DNA of 64,000 bases from an uncultured Bacteroidales bacterium (GTDB taxonomy: Bacteria > Bacteroidota > Bacteroidia > Bacteroidales > Muribaculaceae). The stretch covers positions 1 through 64,000 of the forward strand of contig CAMWHE010000003.1 of assembly GCA_947173955.1 (NCBI GenBank), given 5' to 3'. Position 1 is the first letter of the stretch; the number at the start of each line of letters is the position of its first letter. The position numbers and the translations under genes were made by a program. Positions 37,299-46,109 of this stretch are shown here, one piece after another. The notes beneath the pieces are model-generated. The model made no database searches, was not told the DNA's origin, and saw only the letters and a list, made by a program, of their open reading frames with translations.

Positions 37299-37841
37299 TC
37301 AGTAGGCGATCTCGAAGTCCTGGCGGGGGAGATGGCGGGCGCCGACGGCGAGGAGTTTGTGGCGCGAATAGAAGGTCATGCCGCGCTGCATGGCCGACCT
37401 GATCGTTTCTGCCGCATGGGGCGCCTTTCGGCGGTCAAGGAGGAATACGACGCCGCCGGCTCTGACGGTAGCGGCGGCTGTCTCGACCCCTTCGGTCGCG
37501 TCGCCATGGCCTGTGAGGATGACCATCGAGGGGCCTTCGGTGCTGATGGATATGCGCGAGTCGGCGAGCTTCACTGCCCCGGCTATCAGTCCGGAGCTGT
37601 CGCCGCAGATCATGACGCGCCGCGGCTTGAAGCGTGCTATCAGGCGCACTGTCAGCCGGAGCACTTTTTCCGACGGGAGATCTTTGGCCCCGTTTCTGAC
37701 TGCTTCCTGACGCATACGGCTGATTTCGGAGTAGACATAGTAGTGGTCGCGCTCGCGCAGGGTGCGGAGCACAAGGTCGAATGCGAATGGCGAGTGTATC
37801 CCGAATCCGCGGCTGCGGCGCAGTTTCGACCAGAAGATCAT
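37299..37841 (-). CDS. Probable SAM-dependent methyltransferase-like protein, short
   Basis: 180-aa protein starting MIFWSKLRRSRGFGIHSPFA, a pattern seen at the N-terminus of Bacteroidota class I methyltransferase-like proteins. A Rossmann-like strand-loop is at RRVMICGDSSGLIAGA. It appears shorter than usual family members and the acidic SAM-binding residues are not obvious, so activity is uncertain. Its ATG overlaps the stop of the YfhO gene (ATGA), indicating translational coupling. Confidence 0.55.
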   Translation of the reverse strand: MIFWSKLRRSRGFGIHSPFAFDLVLRTLRERDHYYVYSEISRMRQEAVRNGAKDLPSEKVLRLTVRLIARFKPRRVMICGDSSGLIAGAVKLADSRISISTEGPSMVILTGHGDATEGVETAAATVRAGGVVFLLDRRKAPHAAETIRSAMQRGMTFYSRHKLLAVGARHLPRQDFEIAY

Positions 37842-40384
37842 GCTTCGTCAGCCCCCTTTCCGCGTCTGATCGACAGAGTAATCGCCGCTCCGATAAGGAG
37901 ATAGATCAGTAGCACCGATACTGTGGCTACGGCGCAGGTGGTCTTTACGGCAGCGGGCTTGAAGGTCATGACGATCTGATGTTCGCCCGGCTCGACGGCG
38001 AGGGCGCGCAGTATGTAGTTGACGCGGCCTATCTCTACGGGTTTGCCGTCGATGGTGGCTTCCCAACCCCAGGGGAAATAGACTTCGGAGAATACGGCCA
38101 CGCCGCCGTTGGCGCTCCGGACATTGTAGGTAAGGCGGTCGGGCGCGTAGGATGTCTCATAGATCGTGTCGCCGGGCGCTTTGGACGTGGCTTTTCCGGC
38201 GAGCATCGGGCGGAATCGGATGTCGGCGACAGCTTCTGTGGCCGGGTCGATGGCGCTCAGTGCCATGAATTCCTCATCGGGAGTAGCGGCAAACTCTACA
38301 TTTTCCACAAACCACGCATTGCCGAGCGCACCGGGATTGACGACTACCTGCTGCGGGCCATATATGAGATATTTGACATTAAGCATATCAGAGACAGGCG
38401 ACACCTGACCGTCGGGCGACACGGCGTCGGCGAAGATGTAGCCTTCGAGCAGGTCGTTGTAGCGTGCCAGCTTGGCGGCATGATAGCCCCCGACAGATTT
38501 GTGGAAGTAAGATCGGTCGGGTCTGACGATGTCCTGTCCCATGGGCATGACGCGATAGTTCATGGCTGTGTCGGCGAGTATGGCGCGGTCGGCAGCGTCG
38601 GCGGTGATGACCTGTCGGACAGGACGGTTGAAGCTCTCATGATTGAGATAGCGCTTGTCGACGCCGTAGAGGTCGGCCACGATAAGGAGTCCGAGCGCCC
38701 CCAGCGCATACCATCTGCGGCTCTGCGAGCGCATTGCGATCCATAGGGCGCCCCCGCCCAGGAGCAGGTAGATGAGCGAGCGGAGCGAGTCGGCGGCTAC
38801 AAGGCCGTGGCGCAGGTCGGCGGCTACGGGCGAGATATGGGTATAGGCGCGGGCGAAGATCTGCTGTATCTGGTCGGCAGGCTGTCCGGCCTGTATGGCG
38901 CCCATCATATATGAGTTGAGATTGCTTAAATCCCCGTCATAGTCAGTACCGCCGAAGACAGACGGTGAGATCCAGCCTATCAGGCATACGGTCCCTACCA
39001 GGCCGAAAGCCGCATAGAAAGCGCGCTTCGTGTTGCGTGTCAGCGGCTTTGCCAGCAACTCACGGAGTGCCATGATGCCCAGCACCGGCATGGCAAACTG
39101 GGCTATGACGAGAATCGACTCCGGGGTGCGGAATTTATTGTAGCCTGGTACGATATTGATGAAGAAGTCGGTCAGCGGCATGAAGTTGCGTCCCCATGCG
39201 AGAGCTATCGAGAGGATGGTGGCCAACAGAAGCGCCCATTTGACAGGTCCTTTGACGATTAGGCAGCCAAGCAGAAAGAGCGCGCAGATAATGACACCGA
39301 CATAGACGGGGCCGTTGGTCGATTCCGGTTCGCCGAAGTATTGCGAATAGGCGGTGAGCAGCATCCGCTCGTTGCCGTCAAGTCCGGCTTTTTTCATTGC
39401 GTCGGCTGCGCCGGGGAGGTCGGCAAGCGATGCAAACTGCAGATGGCCGCCTGAGGGTAGAGCGGAGGCGCCTCCCTTGACATTGGGTATCGCAAGCGTC
39501 AGGGTCTCCATTTTGCCGTAGCTGTATTGGGTTATGTAGTCTTTGTCAAGACCTTTTGATGTAGTGGATTCTGCGTCGCCGGATGTCAGCTCCGAGTGTC
39601 CGCCGCGGATCGACTCGGGGGCATAGCGCGAGGTGAAATACAGATTGGGCGCATTGGCACCTACGGCAAGCGCGGCTGCCACAAGCAGAGCACCGGTAGC
39701 CTTTCCCCAGACTTTGAGAGCCTTTTTGCGCAGGGCTGATATCAGGCAGCAGAGCGCGATCAGAGCCACCACGAACATGAAGTAATAGGTCATCTGGATA
39801 TGATTCCACGATATCTGCATCATCAGCCCGAAAGCTCCGAGCGCCGCGCCGGCCGCTATACGTCCGCGGTAGGCCAGCAGGACGCCGCCGAGCGTCGGCG
39901 GTACGTAGGTCAGCGTGTAGAATTTCCACAGGTGTCCGGCGCCGATTATGATGATATAGTAGCTTGAGAAGCCCCACGCGAGAGCTCCGATCAGCGAGTA
40001 GTACCATCGCATACCGATGGCCATGAGCATGATATACATACCGAGCATCATCATCATGACGAGACCGGAGCAGCCTGGCAGCCCGAGGCTGTAGACGCTG
40101 TTGACCCACTTGAAGAGGCCGTCGGAGGGATATGACGGTGAAATCTGGAAGGTCGGCATTCCGCTGAAGAGCGAGTTGGTCCAGCGGGTAGTCTCTCCGG
40201 TGGCCTCCTGAAATGCGCGTGCCTCCTCGCCGTTGGCTATGCCCTGGCGCACATCCTCCTGACTGAGGACGTTGCCGTCGAAATTGTCAGGGTAGAAGAA
40301 TGCGATGGCTACGATGGCCATTACCGCGATCGAGATTAGCGTGCCCCATACGGCAGGACGTCTGATGATGCTCTTGAAATTCAT
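37838..40384 (-). CDS. YfhO-family multi-pass membrane protein
   Basis: 848-aa integral membrane protein with more than ten hydrophobic helices, an N-terminal helix at ~12-32, the GT-C-like first loop (ETTRWTNSLFSGMPTFQISP), and a C-terminal globular domain (YFPWGWEATIDGKPVEIGRV, then EPGEHQIVMTFKP) followed by a last helix. YfhO proteins are thought to be GT-C-fold glycosyltransferases acting on lipid-linked sugars, such as in teichoic acid glycosylation in Firmicutes; the substrate in Bacteroidota is unknown. Confidence 0.88.
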   Translation of the reverse strand: MNFKSIIRRPAVWGTLISIAVMAIVAIAFFYPDNFDGNVLSQEDVRQGIANGEEARAFQEATGETTRWTNSLFSGMPTFQISPSYPSDGLFKWVNSVYSLGLPGCSGLVMMMMLGMYIMLMAIGMRWYYSLIGALAWGFSSYYIIIIGAGHLWKFYTLTYVPPTLGGVLLAYRGRIAAGAALGAFGLMMQISWNHIQMTYYFMFVVALIALCCLISALRKKALKVWGKATGALLVAAALAVGANAPNLYFTSRYAPESIRGGHSELTSGDAESTTSKGLDKDYITQYSYGKMETLTLAIPNVKGGASALPSGGHLQFASLADLPGAADAMKKAGLDGNERMLLTAYSQYFGEPESTNGPVYVGVIICALFLLGCLIVKGPVKWALLLATILSIALAWGRNFMPLTDFFINIVPGYNKFRTPESILVIAQFAMPVLGIMALRELLAKPLTRNTKRAFYAAFGLVGTVCLIGWISPSVFGGTDYDGDLSNLNSYMMGAIQAGQPADQIQQIFARAYTHISPVAADLRHGLVAADSLRSLIYLLLGGGALWIAMRSQSRRWYALGALGLLIVADLYGVDKRYLNHESFNRPVRQVITADAADRAILADTAMNYRVMPMGQDIVRPDRSYFHKSVGGYHAAKLARYNDLLEGYIFADAVSPDGQVSPVSDMLNVKYLIYGPQQVVVNPGALGNAWFVENVEFAATPDEEFMALSAIDPATEAVADIRFRPMLAGKATSKAPGDTIYETSYAPDRLTYNVRSANGGVAVFSEVYFPWGWEATIDGKPVEIGRVNYILRALAVEPGEHQIVMTFKPAAVKTTCAVATVSVLLIYLLIGAAITLSIRRGKGADEA

Positions 40385-40418
40385 ATTGTGAAGTGTTATT
40401 GTTCTTTCGGTTGACGGG

Positions 40419-41615
40419 TTACTGTATGACGGCGAGGCCTCCGCGCGAGGTCTCTTTGTAGAGACTCGGCAGGTCGTGGCCGGTCTGTTTCATTACTTCG
40501 ACGATGCGGTCGAACGAGACGGAGTGACGGCCGTCAGAGAAGGCCGAGTAGAGGTTGGCGTCGAGGGCGCGTGCCGCGGCGTAGGCATTGCGCTCGATGC
40601 ATGGTATCTGGACCAGGCCGCAGACGGGGTCGCAGGTCAGTCCGAGGTGATGTTCGAGTCCCATCTCGGCTGAGTACTCGATCTGGGCCGGCGTACCGCC
40701 GAAAAGCTGGCTTGCGGCTGCGGCGGCCATCGCGCAGGCTACGCCGACCTCGCCCTGACATCCCACTTCGGCACCGGAGACCGAGGCATTGTGCTTTACG
40801 ACATTGCCGAACAGTCCGGCTGTGGCGAGCGCGCGCAGGATGCGCTGCTCGGAGAAGCCTTTGGAGGTATGCAGGTGGTAGAGTACGGCAGGAAGCACGC
40901 CGCACGATCCGCAGGTCGGCGCCGTCACTATCTCGCCGCCCGACGCATTCTCCTCGGAGACGGCAAGCGCGTAGGCATAGACCAGTCCGCGGCTCTTGAG
41001 CGAAGAGTTGTAGCCGGCGGCGTGGACGTAGTAGCTGACGGCCTTGCGACGCACGCCCAGACCTCCGGGCAGAACGCCCTCGGCCTCTATGCCCCGCTCG
41101 ACGGCGCTCTTCATGACGCTCCACACGCGTCGCAGATAGTCCCATACTCCCGGATCTTCGTGCAGGTCGACATATTCCCAGTAAGACCGGCCGGACTCCT
41201 CGCACCATTTCTGTATCTGGCTGATCTTCGTCAGCGGATAGATATCGTCGGCGGCCTGACGTTCAGTGCCTTCCCTGATGATGTCGCCTCCGCCTATGGA
41301 GTAGTAGGTGGCTGAGTGTGATACATTCCCCTGCGCGTCTCTGGCCTCGAATTTCATACCGTTGGGGTGAAAGGGTAGGAAGGTGTCCGGTTCCCAGACT
41401 ATTTCGGTAGGAGCCGCAGGCTGCATCACGTCGAGGATGGCGCGGTCGGTCAGGTGGCCGCGGCCGGTGGCGGCCAGCGAGCCGTAGAGTGTCACGGTGT
41501 AGGCTGACGTGCCCTGCGCATCGGCAAGGAATTCCACGGCGGCCTGGCGCGGGCCCATCGTGTGGCTGCTCGAGGGGCCGAGTCCTATTTTATAGAGTTG
41601 GGTGATTGACTGCAT
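40419..41615 (-). CDS. sdaA: L-serine ammonia-lyase (single-chain, iron-sulfur)
   Basis: 398-aa enzyme converting L-serine to pyruvate and ammonia. N-terminal beta domain (IGLGPSSSHTMGPRQAA) fused to the catalytic alpha domain; cluster-ligand cysteines lie in TAPTCGSCGVLPAVL and near CDPVCGLVQIPCIE. It lies 34 nt upstream of the YfhO gene on the same strand. Confidence 0.94.
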   Translation of the reverse strand: MQSITQLYKIGLGPSSSHTMGPRQAAVEFLADAQGTSAYTVTLYGSLAATGRGHLTDRAILDVMQPAAPTEIVWEPDTFLPFHPNGMKFEARDAQGNVSHSATYYSIGGGDIIREGTERQAADDIYPLTKISQIQKWCEESGRSYWEYVDLHEDPGVWDYLRRVWSVMKSAVERGIEAEGVLPGGLGVRRKAVSYYVHAAGYNSSLKSRGLVYAYALAVSEENASGGEIVTAPTCGSCGVLPAVLYHLHTSKGFSEQRILRALATAGLFGNVVKHNASVSGAEVGCQGEVGVACAMAAAAASQLFGGTPAQIEYSAEMGLEHHLGLTCDPVCGLVQIPCIERNAYAAARALDANLYSAFSDGRHSVSFDRIVEVMKQTGHDLPSLYKETSRGGLAVIQ

Positions 41616-41636
41616 GATTGGCTGGAGATGATGAGT

Positions 41637-42977
41637 TTATGTCGTGGATAGGCGGGTCTTGCGGGTGTTTTTGAGGAAGAAATACATGAACAGGCCTCCC
41701 GCCAGAAAAAGCGATACGGAGAAGCTCAGATAGATGCCGTAGAGCCCCATTCCGGCGGTAATGCCGAGCAGGTAGGTGGCCGGTATGCCGACGATCAGAT
41801 AGCTTACGAAGGCGATCCATAGCATCGGCATCACGTGGGATGTGCCGCGCAGGGCGTTGGCGAATGTGATCTGTGTCGCATCGCCGAGCTGATAGAGCAC
41901 AAGGGGTACGATCTGCGCTATGGCGAGAGTGGTGACGGCCGCGTCGTCGGAGAAGACGCCGATCATCCACGGGCCGAATATGACGAAGACAATCGAGGAG
42001 ACTGCCGCAAAAGAGAGGATGACCATATAGCCGGCCCAGCCTATGCGGCGCATCAGGGCGCGGTCGCCGTTGCCGGCAGCGTTGGCCACCATGACCGAGA
42101 CGCTTGTCCCCATGCTGTAGTAGATGCAGAAACCGAGCGTTCCGACGATAAGGAGTATCTGGAAGGCGCCCAGTTCGTTCTTGCCGAGCCATCCCGCCAT
42201 GACGCAGGCTATCGAGAATGAGGCGGTCTCCATCGACATCTGAAGCCCGACGGGGAGCGAGGTCCGGAATATCCTGCCACTCTCCAGACTGGCGCCTCCA
42301 CGGCCGAGAAATCCGCGGCGGTAGCCCTCCCAGCCGCGGCGCATCGCGAAGACAGCTATGATGGCTATCGGGCATATCAGGCGCGCGAGCAGTGTGCTCA
42401 GTCCGGCACCGGTCAGCCCCAGCGCCGGAGCCCCCAGATTGCCGCTTATAAGCAGGTAGTTGCCGAATACATTGACGCAGTTGGCTATCATGATGATGAC
42501 CATCGGCATCGTGGTGCCTCGCAGGGCATAGCTCCACTGCGCGAAGACATTGAAGACGGCGACCGGGACTATTCCCGCCAGATAGATGAGATAGTAGGGG
42601 CGGATCAGAGGCAGCAGCTCCTCGGGCTGTCCGAGGCGGCCGACGTTGAGGTAGAGGATGAACATCACCGCCGTAACCGCCAGCGAGAATATCAGGTTGA
42701 TACGCAGCCCGCGGCGCAGGGTGGCTCCTATGTCCTCCTGACGCTTCGATGCGTAGAGGGCGCCGATGAGCGGTGTCAGTCCGTAGGTGAACCCAAGACA
42801 GAGCATCAAGGCGATGTTGAATACATTATTGACAAACGAGGCCGAGGCCAGAGCGTCCGTAGAGTAGTTGCCTACCATGATATTGTCGGCAAATCCCACG
42901 GCGATCATGCCCAGCTGCCCCACGAGGATGGGGAGGCCGAGCTTGACTATCTCTTTGTAGTAGGCCAGGTAGGTCAT
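41637..42977 (-). CDS. MATE-family efflux transporter
   Basis: 446-aa inner-membrane antiporter with twelve predicted helices in two similar halves, beginning YKEIVKLGLPILVGQLGMIA and containing VGFADNIMVGNYSTDALASA, typical of the NorM/MepA group that exports cationic drugs or metabolites with Na+ or H+. It lies 21 nt upstream of sdaA on the same strand. Confidence 0.93.
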   Translation of the reverse strand: MTYLAYYKEIVKLGLPILVGQLGMIAVGFADNIMVGNYSTDALASASFVNNVFNIALMLCLGFTYGLTPLIGALYASKRQEDIGATLRRGLRINLIFSLAVTAVMFILYLNVGRLGQPEELLPLIRPYYLIYLAGIVPVAVFNVFAQWSYALRGTTMPMVIIMIANCVNVFGNYLLISGNLGAPALGLTGAGLSTLLARLICPIAIIAVFAMRRGWEGYRRGFLGRGGASLESGRIFRTSLPVGLQMSMETASFSIACVMAGWLGKNELGAFQILLIVGTLGFCIYYSMGTSVSVMVANAAGNGDRALMRRIGWAGYMVILSFAAVSSIVFVIFGPWMIGVFSDDAAVTTLAIAQIVPLVLYQLGDATQITFANALRGTSHVMPMLWIAFVSYLIVGIPATYLLGITAGMGLYGIYLSFSVSLFLAGGLFMYFFLKNTRKTRLSTT

Positions 42978-42990
42978 CGGATGCAGAAGA

Positions 42991-43035
42991 AGACCTCCAC
43001 CTGACGGAGCTGAGCGCGGCCGGAAGTGGAGGTCT
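42991..43035 (-). terminator. Terminator after BI-1 gene
   Basis: AGACCTCCAC (42991-43000) pairs exactly with GTGGAGGTCT (43026-43035); on the minus strand it is followed by TCTTCTGC. Placed between BI-1 and MATE genes. Confidence 0.6.
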
Positions 43036-43054
43036 CTATACGTTGGGATTCGGA

Positions 43055-43753
43055 TTAATCGCGGTTGCCGAAGAAGCGGAGCAGATAGAGGAAGAGGTTG
43101 ATGAAGTCGAGATAGAGGCTGAGCGCGCCGATTGTGGCGAGACGGCCGTCGGCTGCGTTAGGCATCTGGAGAGCCATCTGCTTGATCTTCTGTGTGTCCC
43201 ATGCGGTCAGGCCGAGGAAGATGAGGACACCGGCACCCGAGATGAGCCAGCTCATGGTGTCGCTGTGGGCGAAGAAGTTGACCACCGAGCAGATGATCAG
43301 GCCGAAGAGGGCGAAAATGAGGAATGTGCCGATCTTAGTCAGGTCTTTTTCAGTGAAATAGCCGTAGATGCTCATAGCTCCGAAGGTACCGGCCGTGATG
43401 AAGAATGTCTTCATGATCGAGCCGGGGGAGTAGACGAGGAAGATGATAGCCAGAGTGGCTCCGTTGACCAGCGCGAAGAGATAGAACAGCAGCGTGGCTG
43501 TCGAGCTGCTCATGCGGTTGATGCCGGCCGAGATCCAGATTACAAGACCTATTTCGATGATGGCGAGGGTGAGATAGCCACCCTTTGAGAGTGCAAACTG
43601 TGCTACGCCGTCAATGTGGGGAACGGCGAGGGCTGTCAGGGCAGAGACTACCAGCGCAAGAAACATCTTGACATAGACCTGCTTCATGATGCGTGATACA
43701 AAGGAGTCGAGAGCCTGCGTATCAACGGTGTTCTGTGAATAGTAGTTGTTCAT
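43055..43753 (-). CDS. Bax inhibitor-1/YccA-family membrane protein
   Basis: 232-aa protein with seven hydrophobic helices; starts with a short polar segment (NYYSQNTVDTQALDSFVSRI), then helices from ~residue 28 on. BI-1/YccA proteins modulate membrane protein quality control (YccA interacts with FtsH) and some leak Ca2+. It lies 38 nt after argS on the same strand and is followed by a terminator. Confidence 0.92.
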   Translation of the reverse strand: MNNYYSQNTVDTQALDSFVSRIMKQVYVKMFLALVVSALTALAVPHIDGVAQFALSKGGYLTLAIIEIGLVIWISAGINRMSSSTATLLFYLFALVNGATLAIIFLVYSPGSIMKTFFITAGTFGAMSIYGYFTEKDLTKIGTFLIFALFGLIICSVVNFFAHSDTMSWLISGAGVLIFLGLTAWDTQKIKQMALQMPNAADGRLATIGALSLYLDFINLFLYLLRFFGNRD

Positions 43754-43791
43754 ATTCGATATGTGTTTCAGGTGATTGTTTAGCGGGTTGA

Positions 43792-45579
43792 TTACATTCT
43801 TTCAGGGACGCGGATGCCCAGCAGAGCCATGCCGGAGGCGATCGTGCGCGCGGTGACCTCGCATAGGGTGAGGCGGAGCGAGCGCACGGCCGCATCCTCT
43901 TCCTTGAGGATGGAGTAGTCGTGGTAGAACTGATTGTACTGCTTGGTCAGCTCATATACATAGTTGGCTATCAGAGCCGGGCTGTAGCGGCGGCCGGCTT
44001 GCTCCACGACAGATGGGAAGTCGGCCAGCGTCTGGATGAGCGCCACCTCCTTTTCGTTGGGCTTGACGCCGAGATAGTCGGTCAGCTCGATACCGGCCTC
44101 GGCGGCGCGGCGCAGGACGGAGCGGATGCGCGCGTAGGTGTACTGGATGAAGGGACCTGTGTTACCGTTGAAGTCGATGGTCTCTTTGGGGTCAAACGTG
44201 ATGTTTTTGGTCGGATCGACCTTCAGGAGGAAGTATTTCAGCGCTCCGAGACCCACGATCTCAGCTATATCCTCAGCCTCGGCCGGGGTCAGGCCGTCGA
44301 GCTTGCCGAGCTCGGCCGAAACCTCGCGGGCCGTGTCGACCATCTCTTTCATCAGGTCGTCGGCGTCGACCACCGTGCCCTCGCGGCTCTTCATCTTGCC
44401 GTTGGGGAGCTCCACCATGCCGTAGGAGAAGTGTACCAGATCCTTGCCCCACTTGAATCCGAGCTTGTCGAGCAGCAGCGAGAGCACCTGGAAATGATAG
44501 TTCTGCTCGTTGCCCACGACATAGATCATCTTGTCGATCGGATAGTCGGCGAAGCGGAGCTTGGCCGTGCCGATATCCTGAGTCATATAGACGGATGTGC
44601 CGTCGCTGCGGAGCAACAGCTTGTGGTCGAGACCGTCGGCTGTGAGGTCGGCCCACACGGAGCCGTCGTCCTTGCGGTACATGATGCCTTTCTCAAGGCC
44701 TTCGAGCACCTTCTCCTTGCCCTCGAGATAGGTGTCGCTTTCGTAGTAGATCTTGTCGAAGCTGACCCCCATGCGCTTGTAGGTCTCGTCGAATCCGGCA
44801 TAGACCCAGCCATTCATCTTCTCCCAGAGAGCGCGTATCTCGGGGTCTTTCTGCTCCCACTTGACGAGCATCGCACGGGCCTCCTGCATCAGGGGCGAAG
44901 CCTTCTCGGCCTCCTCCTTGGTCATGCCCTGCTTCATCAGCTCCTCTACTTCAGCCTTGAAGTGCTTGTCAAACAGTACATAATAGTCGCCGATCAGGTG
45001 GTCGCCTTTCTGGCCCGTCGTCTCCGGAGTGGCGCCGTCGCCCCACTTCTGCCAGGCGAGCATCGACTTGCAGATGTGGATGCCGCGGTCGTTGACGATA
45101 TTGGTCTTCACCACCCGGTTGCCGCACGCTTCAAGTATCCGCGAGAGGCTGTAGCCCAGCAGATTGTTGCGTACATGGCCGAGGTGAAGCGGCTTGTTGG
45201 TGTTGGGCGACGAGTATTCGACCATCACCAGCGGAGCATCCTCTCCGGCCGGGGTGATGCCGTAGTCAGGAGTGTCGGCGATATGCTTCAGCACTGAGTT
45301 CCAGAACGTAGGCTCGATGACGATATTGAGGAAGCCCTTGATGACATTGAAGCGGTCTACCGCAGGCTCATTTTCCACAAGCCAGCTGCCGATCTCATTG
45401 CCGACATCCTCCGGGCGCTTGCGGGCAGCCTTGACCCAGGGGAACACGACTACCGTCAGATTGCCCTCAAACTCCTTTTTAGTCGTTTCGGGTACGATTG
45501 CCGACGGCTCTACATCAAGGCCGTAGAGCTCCTTGAGAGCCTTGGCTACCGCCTGAGATATGAGGTTATCGATTGACAT
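43792..45579 (-). CDS. argS: Arginyl-tRNA synthetase
   Basis: 595-aa class I synthetase. HIGH variant in SSPNTNKPLHLGHVRNN, KMSKS-like region GKMKSREGTVVDADDL, N-terminal additional domain and C-terminal DALR anticodon-binding domain. Start at 45579 (MSIDNLISQAVAKALKEL) fits the family; the ORF-track start is 54 nt upstream. The leader carries a perfect GGCCTCA-T-TGAGGCC hairpin (45602-45616). Confidence 0.96.
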   Translation of the reverse strand: MSIDNLISQAVAKALKELYGLDVEPSAIVPETTKKEFEGNLTVVVFPWVKAARKRPEDVGNEIGSWLVENEPAVDRFNVIKGFLNIVIEPTFWNSVLKHIADTPDYGITPAGEDAPLVMVEYSSPNTNKPLHLGHVRNNLLGYSLSRILEACGNRVVKTNIVNDRGIHICKSMLAWQKWGDGATPETTGQKGDHLIGDYYVLFDKHFKAEVEELMKQGMTKEEAEKASPLMQEARAMLVKWEQKDPEIRALWEKMNGWVYAGFDETYKRMGVSFDKIYYESDTYLEGKEKVLEGLEKGIMYRKDDGSVWADLTADGLDHKLLLRSDGTSVYMTQDIGTAKLRFADYPIDKMIYVVGNEQNYHFQVLSLLLDKLGFKWGKDLVHFSYGMVELPNGKMKSREGTVVDADDLMKEMVDTAREVSAELGKLDGLTPAEAEDIAEIVGLGALKYFLLKVDPTKNITFDPKETIDFNGNTGPFIQYTYARIRSVLRRAAEAGIELTDYLGVKPNEKEVALIQTLADFPSVVEQAGRRYSPALIANYVYELTKQYNQFYHDYSILKEEDAAVRSLRLTLCEVTARTIASGMALLGIRVPERM

Positions 45580-45650
45580 TTCTTTGATATTACAGGTGAT
45601 TGGCCTCATTGAGGCCGGGTTAAAGATTGGCAAATTAAACTTTCAACAGG

Positions 45651-45658
45651 CAAAAATA
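45651..45658 (-). promoter_or_regulatory. -7 box for argS
   Basis: TATTTTTG on the minus strand, exact, about 72 nt before the argS start; no clear -33. Confidence 0.5.
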
Positions 45659-45815
45659 CAAAAAAAATCCGACACCGCCACTACTCCCTGTCCCTCCGCC
45701 TCTTAAATAATCTTAACCCTCTCTTACCAACTTATCTCAGCGCATCAATCTCTGCACCGACCAACTACAATACTTTCATCTCTACATGTGAAACAATAAA
45801 TCTATCTTACAATCA

Positions 45816-46034
45816 TTAAAAATCATCTATCATATCATAATCGTCCTGCTCTTCATGGAAATCGTGGTAGGATTGGCTATTTCCATGATATCTATTACTA
45901 CTATGTGAGTTTGATGAATATCCACGATAATCACTTGGTTTTCCATTTGGTGCATCATTATCTTCCGTATTATGGAGTTTATTAAACAGCCAACGAAACA
46001 AAAAAGACTCACCAATATAATTCCAAAATTTCAT
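45816..46034 (-). CDS. Small protein with Asp-rich tail, downstream of the defence operon
   Basis: 72-aa protein. The ORF track begins at a TTG (46052), but the ATG at 46034 gives MKFWNYIGESFLFRWLFNKL, a hydrophobic/aromatic start, then a Ser/Asn/His/Tyr-rich linker and an acidic end (EEQDDYDMIDDF). It lies 75 nt downstream of the helicase gene on the same strand, within the AT-rich island. No domain recognised; I have a weak memory of similar small Bacteroidota proteins with an FLFRWLF start. Whether it is a fourth defence component is open. Confidence 0.5.
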   Translation of the reverse strand: MKFWNYIGESFLFRWLFNKLHNTEDNDAPNGKPSDYRGYSSNSHSSNRYHGNSQSYHDFHEEQDDYDMIDDF

Positions 46035-46109
46035 AATATTCCTAATTAGCAATCAAAGTGTATTTTGTTTAAATACTAATAAATATTCTCTATATGAATT
46101 CAGAATCTT

